Assembly (NCBI GenBank): GCA_905221605.1
Contig: CAJNDS010002109.1
Location: 401,168-465,167, forward strand
Length of the DNA: 64,000 nt
From: Symbiodinium natans
Taxonomy: Eukaryota; Sar; Dinophyceae; Suessiales; Symbiodiniaceae
Direction: 5' to 3'
Below the pieces are notes generated by a model, which had not been told where the DNA came from, did not search any database, and saw nothing but the letters and a program-made list of their open reading frames with translations. The stretch's first letter is position 1; every line of letters begins with the position of its first letter. Shown piece after piece: positions 50,976 to 63,000 of this stretch. The position numbers and the translations under genes are program-made.

Positions 50976-53900
50976 ATGCCACCTCGTCGCACGAACTGCA
51001 AAGAGCAGCGACATCATGTTTCGATTGAAGAGCTAGATCCAGCCGACAACCTGGCTGCGTTTGCCCTTGTGGATGCGACTTTGCCCCATTATATTGGGGG
51101 TTTAGGGTTTAGGGTTTAGGGTTAAACCCTAAACCCTATAAACCCTATAAACCCTATAAACCCTATAAACCCTATAAACCCTATAAACCCTACAAACCCT
51201 AAAACCCTACAAACCCTACAAACCCTAAAACCCTAAAACCCTAAAACCCTAAAACCCTAAAACCCTAAAACCCTAAAACCCTAAAACCCTAAAACCCTAA
51301 AACCCTAAAACCCTAAAACCCTAAACCCTAAACCGTGGTGTTAATACAGGCTGAGTCGGAGGCTAACACCAAACTCTAGAGAACCAGATGAATTACAAAG
51401 GGTCTCCGCTTGGCACAAGGATCTCTTCGAGCAGAAGGAGCTTCAAGCACGTGTGCTGCTTTTGGGCGATCTGCTGGTGTCGCCTCCGCGTTCGAAAGAC
51501 AAGGATACTGAGAATGACCCGGCGAGCACTGTAATCTCGGCTAACACCCTGAAACTGAACAAGGTCGCTCTTCCTGGTACATGAGCTTGCAACAGCCCAA
51601 AGAGCCCAAGAGCCCTTAATTCAGGAAAATACCTTATATAAAAATCGCACCGGGGATCTCTATACACATGTATATAGGGCCATATAGGGTAGATGTTCCG
51701 GAATGAAGGGGTAGTGGGTTCTTTGGAGCTGCATACATTCCCTTTTTCCCCCATTCTCTAACCTACAAATTCTACACCAACACTCCTGGACATCTTATCT
51801 TCTCTCCTGGTCCTTGCACCCTTTCCTGTTGCTCACTCTCTCTGTGTTTATTTGTGCACTGCGATGGGGGAAAGTTACACCTAGAAAAAACAGCTTAGGT
51901 TTTGCTTTCGACGGTGATGCCTCGCTTGATGTGTCATCCAAATCTACTTGCAGTTCCGACGTTGAAGTGGGCCATCCTTGAAACGGCCAAGCGGTGGGAG
52001 GCCACTTAGCGCAGTGATGCACATATGATCACAATTTTACGCTGCAGAGTGTACACAGGGAACACTCGGATCACACATGCCACAGTTTGACAGAATGTGT
52101 ACATGTGTATGTATATGTGGGCAGTCATGTGTTTTCACCATGGTGTGTTGTGTTTGTTTGCATTGTGTGCGAGGCTTTTCTTTATGTATATGTGTCGATC
52201 ATTTGTACGTGTGTGAACAACAATCTCAGGTTCCATACTCCGCTGTGAAGGCCAACAAGTGTGCTTGGATCATCAAGAAGAGTCTTAATCTTCACGGTCG
52301 GCTGCAGAGCCGGTCTTCGAAACGAAGGGATGCAGATGTGCAACAGCTTACTGCGTCGGGGCTGCAGTTTTTCTGGTGTGTTACAGGGCAGGCACGTCTG
52401 TGTGTGTATAATGATACGCGTAGCATGTCCCTGTACCGTGCGCCTTGCCTTTCTAGGATGTCTTCGATGCTATCTTGGGTGGGAAATTGCTTCCACAGGA
52501 CCCGTCTGACAAAGCACAGTCAAAAGCAAACTTAGAGAAGGCACCCGTGCGTTCGCGATCGAGGTCATCACTTGGAAGAGGTGCAGGCAAATCTGCCTCG
52601 CCAGGTTCACCTGAGGCAGCTCAGGATGGTGAGCTGCCATCTCAAACTAGCTCGGCTCCCCCAGAAACCCTCCCAGCAGATGCTGAGGTTCCTTCTGTAG
52701 CTGGCTGTGCTTCGCCGCCCCATGGTGAAGTGCTGTCGGTTGCAGACTGTGAATCCCCAGTGCAAGGCTGTGCCCCCTGCCCAAGCCCGCCATCTGAAGC
52801 TGCCTGTGCAGTGCCGCCAGTTGGAGTGTGCAGCCAATATGTGCCTGCGCCAGCAAGGAACTTGGTGGATGACTACTTGGATCATTATTACAGTGTGAGT
52901 CACAGAGGTTCACCGAAAAGGAGGATGGAATGGAGCCCCGCGACCCCCTTGACAGCCAAGTCCCACAAGAATGTCAAGGTCAAGAGCCCCCCTGTCAGCA
53001 TCGCCCAAAGTGTGCCGATAGAGGAATCTCCTGTGAGGCCTAATGTCTTCCCGCCAGCATATTCTGCACAGGCACCTGTGCCTCCCTGGGCTGTGATCCC
53101 GCCCCAACAGGGTGCTGAAGGTAACAAGGAAGCACAGGGTGTATCCAGGCCAGGACAAGAGGTCTCGAAGGCTGTGCTGAAGAAGCCTCTGCTTGAAAGG
53201 GCAAAGCATCTCATTGCGGATGTGGATGTGGAAAGTGATGTTTGTGGAGGTACGCACTCCCGAATCCCTGGGCATAGAACACTGAAGAGTCTCCCTATGA
53301 AAGTGTTCGTTTAGGAGAAAGAGTGGTGTGCTCATTCAGTGTGTGTGGAACGGAGGCCGTGTGGCCGAGCTTCATGCGAGCCTCATCAGCATCAAGACAG
53401 CTTTGAAGCAGAAGGCCATTCGGACCCCGAGCTTCGGCCAGTGACCTGCTCTGCACATGGGACAATGTGGTGTCTTTGCGTGTAATTGGAGGTGCACGTG
53501 CCAAGCGATGTACATGCATTATCGTATATGTTGTGTGTTATATACTTAGTGTTATCCATTTTTGATTGAGCCATCACTGCATGTCATCTCGTGACTACAC
53601 AGGGGTATGTTGTGGGGGGTGTGGGTGGGTGGGTGGGTGAGTGGGGTGGGGGCGAAACATGAATATAACGTGTCTCACCCTAGAACACACCCTCATATTC
53701 ACGAGACGCCGGAAAAATCCTACACACACATATGGGGTTTTCAAAATTGTGGTACCTTTTTAGGGGGTTTCTTTATACCCTACACCCACCCTAAACACTG
53801 TAAACCTGTTCAAAACCCTGTTAAATTCCCTCAGCCTTGTACACCAGGTTATCGGAAAACTCCAATCACTCGAACCCCGATTCTTTGGAGACGCTTCCAT

Positions 53901-56900
53901 GGGATGGAATTCCGGACAGAATGCTCATGATGGAGACGTGGGTTGGCCGAGATACATTGCTGTGCTCTTCTTTGTAAGGGGTTCTGTCGACATATGTGCC
54001 TCCCCCCCCGCCCCCTTCTGCCCCTTGGCACCCCAGGGTAAGATTCTGGTTAGAGGTTCAAAGGGTTTCTACCCTATAGATATATATACATATAGATAGA
54101 TAGATAGATAAATAGATATGAAGATATATATATATATATATATGCTTTATCAACCCTAAAACTGATAGGGTTGTTACAAACCCTTATAAACCCTATAAAC
54201 TCGAGAAACCCTATATATAAACCCCATAAACCCTATAAACCCTATAAACCTACAAAGGGTTAAGGGTTTCTACCGGCTTTATATAGGCAACGCAAGGTTT
54301 ATGTACATATAAATATCTATGACTTATATATTGATTGCGTTGCCGTTGTGAGGCAATGCTCCGTAGTGGAACTCGACGATGATGATGATGAGAAGGTGGG
54401 AGGGGTCTGGGTGTGTGTATGTGCAGGGTATTCAAGCTTCCTGTGTGCTAGGGCTCTTTTGACAGATTTGACGGGAGAGCTGACTGAGGGTTTGTATGTG
54501 TGTATAGTGCACCTGGTATCTGAAAGTATGCAAGTGAAAGTATGCGCTACAGGCATTGCCGCCTGCAATGGATCCTGCTCCTGCGCTGCTCAATGGTGTG
54601 GCTTGAAACAAGCTGGTGGTGTGGTGTGTTCATTGGGGGAACGGTGTCGAGTAAGGGGTAGTTTTCCCATGTGCAGGTGCCCATGCATTCGCGCACGCAC
54701 ACAGAGACATGTGCGCACACACAGAGTTTCACTGAATGGACTTTGGAGGGCCAGGTCGGTCTGCTGCACTGTTCGAGCTCTGACACAAGGAATACATGTG
54801 TACATGTATGTGATACTTTATTCAGACTTTGTAGGTTTCTTCAACTCAGCCAAGGAAGGGGTGGTGGCGAACCATGTGGTTCCTGATGCGGCAGACAATG
54901 TCATGTCTGAGGCAAAGGCTGCAGATCATGCAGCTCAGGTGCTGCCAACTGAGGGCCAGCTTGAGTCTCCTATGCAGGGGGGTGTGGCCCAAGCAATGGT
55001 AGAGGGTTCAGGTGGCGCAGAGGGTGTGAAACTGGCGTTGAAAGCAAAGTATGAAGCGCTTCTGAACCAGCGCAAGACAGATGGTGGTGAGGATGTGACA
55101 CAGGATGATGACAGCAAGCAACGCTTGTACAGCCTGGGCCTTTGGAGGCCCAATCCTTCGGAGCCCACCGAATGTGTTGACCGAAACCATCAAAGGGCTC
55201 TGAAGCAGGCCAAGGAAACAGCAGCCAAAGCAAAGGCGAAGGCGAAGGCAAAGGTGAGCTGTCAGGACAAAAAGGCAAGTGAAGCTAATGAGGAGAATGA
55301 GGAGAAGAGCCCAGCTGAGCCAAAGGCACCCAAGAAGCCCAAGAGAAAAGCGAAGTCTCAGCCCACGCCTGCTGAGGCTGCTGCGCATGATGAGTGTGTG
55401 GCAGGTGGTGACATGGGTTCTGGTTCGGCAGGCCCCAGTGACCCCAGTGATGAGGCCGCCCCTGCTGTGAGGCCTGATGCTGCAGAGACAACCTCAAAGG
55501 CGGTGGCCGTGGGTGGGGGTGGTGGGGAGCCCGGGGGTGTGCATGGTGAGAAGACTCGCAAAAGAAAGAAGCCAGATGATGAAGGGTATGTGCCATCGTT
55601 TGCGCGTCGTACGTGTCCCACGCAAAAGCCCTATGCAACTGCAAGATGGCATGCCATCAGAGATGCCTTCATTATGATTCTTCGCCCCCATTTGCGGAGT
55701 CCATCATCTCACGAGGACCCCTTGTGTTGGTGCGTGCGTGTGTGTGTGTGTGAAAGGCATGCAAAGCTTAGGGTTGCACGAAGACAACAATGTAAAGCAA
55801 ACACTATAGGAGATGGCATCGGAGTACCACTCTGGTGGTCTATGAGCTCCCACTAGAATGTATGTGTATATATATATACAGTAACATGGGATGGGTGATG
55901 AAACAAATAATATATATTTATATACATCTATCTATATATAATAGAAATGTACACTGCGCCGCTCCGGTGGTCGATGATTAAATCTTTGCCCTTCCAAGTC
56001 TGTGTACAGAATAAAATAAACTCATCAGCTCAGGTGAATGGCATCGTGCTGGAGTCCGTGCTCGTGGCTGCGATGGGGGGCTGTGTCTCAGCAATAATAT
56101 ATACATACAAAACATATTTACATATCTACATGTGTGTACTTTTGCACATACATACATATGCAGAGATATAACAATACATATATGTATGGGTCTATAAATA
56201 TTAACATATATATATATATATTCAAATATGTATATGTATATGTACAAGATATCCGTATGTGTCCTCGGCAAGAGTATATGTATGGATATATATATATATA
56301 TGTATACATATATATGTATACATATAAGAGCATATATGTATATATACATACATATATATATAGAAACATATATATATATATATATGTGTGTGTGTGTATG
56401 ATCAGTATTACCCTGCTCCGGCGGGCGCATTTCTGGCGTGTGAACACACGCGCAATCTATATATATGTATATATATGTATATATGTGTATATATATAGAG
56501 AGATATGTACACGGATACATATATATATATATATTTATATTTATATTTATATATGTACTTATATTTATACACATCAAATTCAAAACATTGTCCCTGCCCC
56601 GGCAGGCGCACCGCTGGCCATTATATGTGTCTATGGGCCCTACACCCTAAACCCTATAAACCCTATAACCCTATAAACCCTAAACCCTAAACCTATATAT
56701 CTATATCTATGTATGTATATATATATATATATATAGATATATGTATATACACATATATGCACACACACATGCATATTTTCCATAGGTATGTATGTACTTA
56801 TTATCTTTTCTGGGGTGATGTAGTATGTATGTGTGTTTATAGCATACACGATATCTATGGATTCGCTCGTATTTCAAACTCACACTGCACTGTTCGAGTG

Positions 56901-59900
56901 AAATGAGCACTGCTGCAGGATACGTTCTGGAAGCACTGCATGAGCACCTTCAAAGTCGAGAATGTGCAGCAGAAGGATCTGATGAAGTGTGCTGCCCGGG
57001 AAGCCCATGTCTACCTAGACCAGGCCTATAGAAAGCCCGTGCCAGTGGTTGGTGTGGGTCTGTGTGGTGAAAGTGATCTCGTGTCTATCGCAACAGTCTT
57101 GATATTGGGTCTTTGCAGGTGCAGGAGACCTGAGACAATTCGAGCATGTTTTTGGTGGTGAAAGGATCTTGCAAGAAAGCAAGCCACACTTGTGCTGCTT
57201 GAGGCATGTGTGTGTGTGGCTATGCCTGTGGAGGCTTCAGCTTTCGGAATGAGAAACCTTGTTGCTTATATGGACAATGCTCTGCGCACATATGCATGTC
57301 TGGTTCCGAGCAGAGTAGTTCTGTGTGATGGGGTCTGCTAGGGCTGACCAATTCGAATGTTCATCGACTGCTGGACCGTGCAAATTCAAGTGCCCTCTTC
57401 GTGGTGCTGGTTGAAAACAGGAGTCAGGGTCACCTCCTGCTCCATATAGTGCTTTGTGAACACAGACACACACACATGTACATACACACATACGTATGGA
57501 CATATGTATCTATATCTATATATATATATACACATACATTTTTGACTGTAAATACATGTAGTGAGCATATACTTGTGTATGTGTGTATATAATGGGTTAT
57601 CGATACACCGAGCCTCCTTAATAAACCCAACACTGAGGTTCAGTCTATTTTCAGTCCAGAGTTTTTGAAAGAAGGGGCCCCTACAGACGTGTAATGCAAT
57701 ATACTGCCAAACCCCATGCAAAGACAAGGCTGGATGGTGGGCGATGCCACGGGGCTGCAAAAACCTGCTGAAGTGTCTGCGGGCCGAGAATGAAATCGAT
57801 GATGGTGTGGCTGGCGTGTTTCTGGAGACTCTGTGGGGTTGCGATGGATCTGTTGGGTGTGGTGTCAGAAAACGGGTTCTGTATACACCATGGAATCCTA
57901 ACATTCGTAGAGGATTGGTTCTGGAATGGGAGGGTGTTGTGTGTTCAAATGGCAGTTTCTTGTTCAAACTGCGTGTGGGTCTCTAACTGCTGCAACAAGG
58001 TCCTGTAGTGTAATCATGGTGCAATGGTCGGTGCACTTGTTCGTGCAGCGCTGCTACGCAGCGCGGATGCCAAGGGCCACGGGGCTGCACAAGTATGCTT
58101 CTGGAGGGGGGGAAGGGGAGGTTTCGAGGGGTTTCACAGGTCTGGTGGTTTAGGGTTCCTTGTCAAACACACACAAACACACAGAGACACACGCGCCAAA
58201 CCCTTTTGTGAGATAACGTGCACATATGTGTGAGTGTGTATATATATATGTATATATATATATGGTTTCAATACTGTGTGCACATATATACCTGTATATA
58301 GATATACGGTTATACACATCCAAAGTACACACCCTGTCCTAGGTGGTTGTGCTATGTGGGCTCCTCCTCTTGTGCAATCAGAAGCTCGATGTTGGCAGAG
58401 TCTCTTGCCTGCGGTTTGTGCATATCTAAGGGTGTGCAAGATGCAAACTACGAACAACCCCCTCCTTATGAATCTATCGAAAACAAGAGATCTTTTCAGA
58501 TACAAGATTTTTTTTAACATGGAGACAAGTATAAAAATCTACATATGTACAATTGAATTTGATCTTCGAGTGGGCAGTCAGGTGTGGAAATTCTGCGAGT
58601 TCTTCGCAGGAGAGGCGCAGGTGAGCCGTGCGCTACATGATGCTCAGCAACCTGGGGTCAGCTTTGACATCAAGTATCAGGGCGGCAGCAGGGCAATGGA
58701 CATTATGACCCCCTCTGGAATGGGGTGCCCTGTTCAATACATGGGATGGTAAGTTTATACATGGTTCAGCTCTTCCCGACTTAGTGCTTCGAATGGGCTG
58801 GGCTGTGTGTGTGGGGATGCAACAGAAAATGAAACCTTACCAACTCTTAACCCTATATAAACCCTCTAAACCCTAACACGGAAAAGCTTTAGTTTTGATA
58901 TGGTGCTCATGGCTCTTTTGAGGCTGGCTATGCTGGGTGTGCTGCGCATGGATACCAACTCGTTGGCAGTCCTGGCTCCTGTGTGCTCATCATTTACATT
59001 TATGTGTGTGAGCCAATCTGGGCGCAGCTTTGAAAACCCGGCTGGCCGCTGTCATGATGTGCCTTGGGTTGCGCTGAGCAACAAAATGGCGGCTCGGAGC
59101 CTCTGAATGCTGATGAGATGTCTTGTGTTTGAGAAGTATCTATATAGATGAAGTCTATAGAAGTTATTAGCTAAGAAAACCAAAGCTTGTATTGTCAGGA
59201 CCATCCTCCTGGCTTGGATGGTGGCAGCACTGGGCTGCTGCTTCCTATTGGAGCAGCCTGCAAACAGTCTTTTCAGGCACCTTCACATGTGGAGATTTTT
59301 TTGCAAATACATCACCACAGTGACTTGGCGTATAATTTACAAAATCTGTGCTCTTGCAAATCAAGGTACCTGGGCTATATAAACGAAAGAGTGTGAGAGA
59401 GCCGGACCATACACGTCTCCCCCTTTCTACCTATACACATCAAGAGAAATATAAAATATATCAAGATCAAGAAAAAGAAACAAAGAACAGAAGGAGCACC
59501 CCCACCCCCCCCACCCCCCATGCCCCCCACCCCCCCACCCCCCCGCCCCCCCGCCCCCCCCCCCCCCCCGCCCGCCCCCCACCCCCCCCATGTAGCCAAA
59601 GTCCATGTAGCCAAAGTGGCATTTTTGAAGGTATTCAAATTTCGTGGAGTGGCGCACCTGGTGGGGGGGGCGGGCTGGCGGGCTGTGGGGGCTTGCGGTG
59701 GGGGGGTGGGGGGGATTCAGGCACGGGGACGTGGCTTGTGGGGGGGGGGGGAGGCAATAATGGAGCGTACGGCTGGATTTTGTTGTTGGGTGTGTGTTCG
59801 TTTCGGCGCCAAAAAACAATGTACGCGCGCGCCGCCAAAACGTGGCGCCAAACAATGATGCGTGCGCGCGCGCGCGCGCGCATCATGGTTTTTTCTTTTT

Positions 59901-61696
59901 TGGGGGGGGTGGGGGGGGGGGTGGGGGGGGGAGGGAAGATCTGCTCCAGCCGGGGTGGGGGTTGGTTGGGGTTTAGGGGGGGTGGGTGTGGGGTCCCCTT
60001 TCTTTCGCAATTCACTCAAACCAACGGCCCCAAACCCCCCCCAAAACCCCCACACAAACCTTCTCCTCCTCTCCTCCTCTCCTCCCTCCCTCCTCCTCAT
60101 CCTCTCCTCCTCCTCTCTCCTCCTCTCCTCCTCCTCCTCCTCCTCTCCTCCTCCTCCTCCTCTCCTCCCTCTCCTTCTCTCCTTCCTCCTCCTTCCTCTC
60201 CTTCCTCTCTTCCTCTCCTTCCTCTCCTTCTCTCCTCCTTCCGCTCCTTCCTCTCCTTCCTCTCCTTCCTCTCCGCTCTCCTCCTCTCCTCCTCTCCCTC
60301 CTCCTCTCCTCCTCTCCTCCTCTCCTCCTCTCCTCCTCTCCTCCTCTCCTCTCTCCTCCTCCTCCCCTCTCCTCCTCTCCTCCTCTCTCTCCTCTCCTCC
60401 TCTCCTCCTCTCCTCCTCTCCTCTTCTCCCTTCTCCTCCTCTCCTCCTCTCTCCCTAAATCATATATATATACAGGTGGCATTTGTGTACATGCACACAC
60501 GCACACACATGCACCAAGGTATGGAGACAAGCTGTGTGGCTTCGATTGTACGGCCACGAATCATGCAAACGTACGTACTTCTGGAGCAACAGCAGACATG
60601 TCGCAGAATTGGACTTGGGCAGGATTACCAAGGAAGGGCTTCGAATGGTTGTTCTTAAGTCTTGCCATTTTGTGATGATAGGATTTGGTTGTGCTGGCTG
60701 TGGCAAAAAGATGTCCGTCTGCAGGAAATGCGGGCGTCGGCGAAGCCGCTGGCCCGATACCATGTGGACAAGCGTGGTGTCAAGCGATCGTCTGGCCATG
60801 GGAAGAGATTGAGGGCATCGCAGACTGGGCCTTGGTCTGTGTACATAGTAGCCTCCCCTTCCTCTGCATCACTGTCTCATGTAAAAGTATGTACCCCGTG
60901 GTTCTAGTAGTTTCCACAAAAACTAACTAAGGGCCTACCCGGTGGCCTTGGCCAGGAAGATTGCAGATGTCTTTCCCAGGATGTCTCAGGATGTGGCGCC
61001 ATTGCGCAATGTACAAGTTACTTGGATCGTAGGCTGAGGGGGGGTTGTGTAGGGTGTGCTTCTGGGTTCGATGTGTCTTGGAGTTGCTCAGGTTTTGTTT
61101 TTCGTTGCTCAGTACAGGAAATTTATACACACGCAGAAACATGTTCATATATATTCCTTATTTTGGTACAGGGGGTTTGGGTTCAGACCAAAAACATTAT
61201 ACTGTGAAGTTCGGGGCTGATAGTCGTTCATGGGTGCTGGGTGTGCTGTGTGCCCGTAATGATGTAGAGCCAGGGTTTGTGAGTCATAGTGCGGTGGCCG
61301 GCCATCGAGTCACAAGGATCATGGAGGAGCCTCGACGCTGACGCTGCTACATGCGTTAGAGACAAGCTCTGTTTGGCTTGAAGCTGAGATGGGCGAAGTG
61401 TTGGACTACTTGAGAACATGCAAGTATGTTTATGCTGACCCATGGCTTCAGGATTTTTTGTCTCGAAGCGGGAGTCAGTAGCTGGTTGTTCTGATGGGTT
61501 TATACTCTTGTGCACAGTGGGTTGCTCATACATGTATGCAAAAGGCACCAGTGCGCACACACACACACACAAAATGGGTGTAGGCTTTGTCTGTAGTCTG
61601 TAGTGTTTAATTTTCACTGTGTGCTATGGATTCGCAGAGTGCCTTCCTTGAGCTTGAAGAGCTCTTCACATATGTTGATGACCGTGGTCACAAAAG
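50976..61696 (+). CDS. Long multi-exon dinoflagellate protein with FAGEA and FDIKY blocks
   Basis: Phase-consistent exons: 50976-51082 ([11 protein letters not shown]), 51350-51576, 51954-52000, 52230-52379, 52457-53249, 53356-53440, 54353-54395, 54553-54595, 54835-55715, 56919-57051, 57119-about 57200, about 57700-57855, about 58021-58095, 58582-58724, 58893-59096, 59199-59319, 60519-60632, 60725-60822, 60932-61010, about 61351-61427, about 61640-61696. The 3' end is open. Order of parts: basic N-terminus; Pro/Ser-rich linker; Lys-rich low-complexity region ([10 protein letters not shown]); [39 protein letters not shown] with VSFDIKY and [70 protein letters not shown] recall this block order from many uncharacterised dinoflagellate proteins. 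FAGEA before FDIKY looks like a nucleotide- or SAM-binding loop, but that is speculation. Donors are GT (most), GC and GA. Confidence 0.65.
51123..51335 (+). repeat. CCCTATAAA and CCCTAAAA variant arrays in intron 1
   Basis: The block begins with TTTAGGG turning to CCCTAAA at 51120. Six 9-bp CCCTATAAA units and about twelve 8-bp CCCTAAAA units follow. It occupies most of the GC-AG intron 51083-51349. Confidence 0.9.
52457..53249 (+). CDS. Exon 5 of the long gene: Pro/Ser-rich linker
   Basis: After TTTCTAG, reads [20 protein letters not shown], then repeated S-x-A-x-C/E-S-P segments ([15 protein letters not shown]) and ends VESDVCG at a GTACGC donor. Low complexity with Pro, Ser, Ala and Cys; no domain. 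It joins in phase to [20 protein letters not shown] at 53356. Confidence 0.65.
53613..53653 (+). repeat. G-rich tract with quadruplex potential
   Basis: Five or more GGG/GGGG runs separated by T or TGA in the intron 53441-54352. Confidence 0.6.
54835..55715 (+). CDS. Exon 9 of the long gene: Lys/Ala-rich region
   Basis: After TTTGTAG, reads [20 protein letters not shown] and later [13 protein letters not shown], an Ala-Lys run ([14 protein letters not shown]), [13 protein letters not shown], a Gly-rich stretch and [20 protein letters not shown]. It ends SPSSHE before a GA donor (GACCCC). Next exon DTFWKHCM continues the family. The Lys blocks suggest a nuclear or nucleic-acid role, by inference. 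Confidence 0.65.
56100..56580. repeat. TA/CA-rich microsatellite block in an intron
   Basis: Long ATATAT, GTATATAT and TATTTATATT runs interrupted by two short GC-rich islands (56408-56455, 56590-56620). The islands share CC(C)CGGC(A/G)GGCGCA. The open frames here are by-products of the repeat. Confidence 0.85.
58582..58724 (+). CDS. Exon of the long gene carrying FAGEA and FDIKY
   Basis: GGGCAGTCAG|GTGTGG at the left. Reads [20 protein letters not shown] then [20 protein letters not shown] and SGMG, with a GTGCCC donor. It joins in phase 2 to [20 protein letters not shown] at 58893. The most conserved block of the family as I remember it. Confidence 0.7.
59490..59600 (+). repeat. Poly-C tract followed by a 16-bp tandem repeat
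   Basis: C-runs with A, T and G interruptions, then CATGTAGCCAAAGTC and CATGTAGCCAAAGTG side by side (59589-59620). Confidence 0.85.
59855..59886 (+). repeat. Alternating GC palindrome
   Basis: ATGATGCGTG, then (CG)n, then CGCATCAT: an almost perfect palindrome with about 24 alternating purine/pyrimidine bases. It could adopt Z-DNA or a cruciform. It lies in an intron of the long gene. Confidence 0.7.
60060..60456 (+). repeat. CTCCT polypyrimidine tract, about 400 bp
   Basis: Strand-asymmetric TCCTCC/CTCCTCT repeats with no purines over most of its length, 60 bp upstream of the acceptor at 60519. Open frames on both strands here (poly-Ser/Pro/Leu, or Arg/Glu/Gly on the other strand) are artefacts. 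Confidence 0.9.
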
Positions 61697-62500
61697 GTGA
61701 ATCCAAAGCAAGGACACCTGCGTGGTTTCCTGTACTCCCCGAAGGCCTGCCTATGTGGGTTATCATGTAGTGGAGGGGTTCTCCCCGAGGGGTGTATACA
61801 CATGTTGTGTGCAGCTACGATATTGGCTTACTGCAGTGGCTTCGACTTGAAGGGGAGAAAAGTTGCAGGCAGTGTGGCCTGACCTGCAGCAGTCAATCCG
61901 TGCCTGGTTTTCATGGAACAGGAGCACCGAGCAGACTCTTCACTTGCATGTGCGTGAAGAAGTTTTTACATTTGTATGATAAGGTGTTGCTGTAGGAGGA
62001 TGCGATGGTAAGTGTGATATAAAGCTATCCGGTGCTTTTGTGAACAGTGATTACCTGGCTGATTTCGTGTGAGGCCCAGCACTTCCATATGAAGCGAATG
62101 CACACTCAGACCTGGGAATATCAATCACAAAACTTCTCGAAGATGGTGTGTATCCATGCCAGCAACATCCTTGATACTGGCTTTCAGGGGTGAGAAACAA
62201 GGATCGCTAAGGAACATCAACAAGGGGGTAGAGGGAACCAGGAAGAAGGATGGATCGCTCAGGTTTGTGCCTCCATATTTTGTGTATGTTGTTGGTGCTG
62301 ATGCATCACAGCCGCGATGTATACTAGGCTGATGGGCTGGGTGTGCCTCGCTGTTTCGGGCTGTACTGACAGCCTGAGGCACCAATTCGAAAATTCGAAG
62401 GGGTCATGCCGGCATCTGCTGGAAAGCCTGCGTGTTTGGTTGTGTGTATAGATGCACACAGGTGAATGTGTCTATCGACAAATACTTATACTCATTTAAG
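61697..62500 (+). other. Possible 3' exons of the long gene
   Basis: Open segments with acceptors: 61876-61978 (AVWPDLQQSIRAWFSWNRST then EQTLHLHVREEVFTFV) and about 62051-62191 (...TQTWEYQSQNFSKMVCIHAS). I could not join them in phase to 61696 with certainty. Confidence 0.35.
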
Positions 62501-63000
62501 TTTTTGCATATATATATATATATACATATATACATATACATATATATATATATATATATATATTAGATTGCTATAGGTAGGTTTATAAATAAATAAAAGT
62601 AGAAGTATATATATATATTTTATAGGACTTATCTAGGGCTTACAGGGTTTGTAGAGTTTAGAGGGTCTATAGGGTTTATAGGGTTTATAGGGTTTATAGG
62701 GTCTACAGGGTTTATAGGGTTTATAGGGTTTATCGGGTTTGAAAGTGTTTTATAGGGTTTAATAGGGTTAATATAATCTATAGATAAGGTCAAAATTTAG
62801 GGTTCATAGGGTTTATGTATTGGTTTAGGGGGCTTAAGGTGGCCTGTTGTTTTGGTTTTGCTGGTGTTTAGATCAGCTGGCCTCAGGAATGTCCTCCCCT
62901 TGTGCAAAGCACTTATGAACCCTATAAACCTTTTCAAACCCTACAAACCCTATATAAACCCTACACACCCTATAAACCTTATATGTACCTAAAAGCCCTA
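62500..63000 (+). repeat. TA microsatellite and TTTATAGGG/CCCTATAAA 9-mer arrays
   Basis: (TA)n at 62509-62563, GGGTTTATA units at 62660-62745, and the opposite orientation (CCCTATAAA-like) at 62918-62980. Confidence 0.8.

Noticed and set aside
6800-51335. Regularly spaced repeats as a CRISPR-like array or a true telomere end
   Set aside because: Units are directly adjacent with no spacers, and both orientations and unit variants are dispersed within genes, so neither a CRISPR array nor a chromosome end.
55978-56676. Tyr/Ile-rich frames on both strands
   Set aside because: Translated TA/CA microsatellites.
60012-60557. Arg/Glu/Gly-rich minus-strand frame and Ser/Pro/Leu-rich + frames
   Set aside because: Translated CT polypyrimidine tract.
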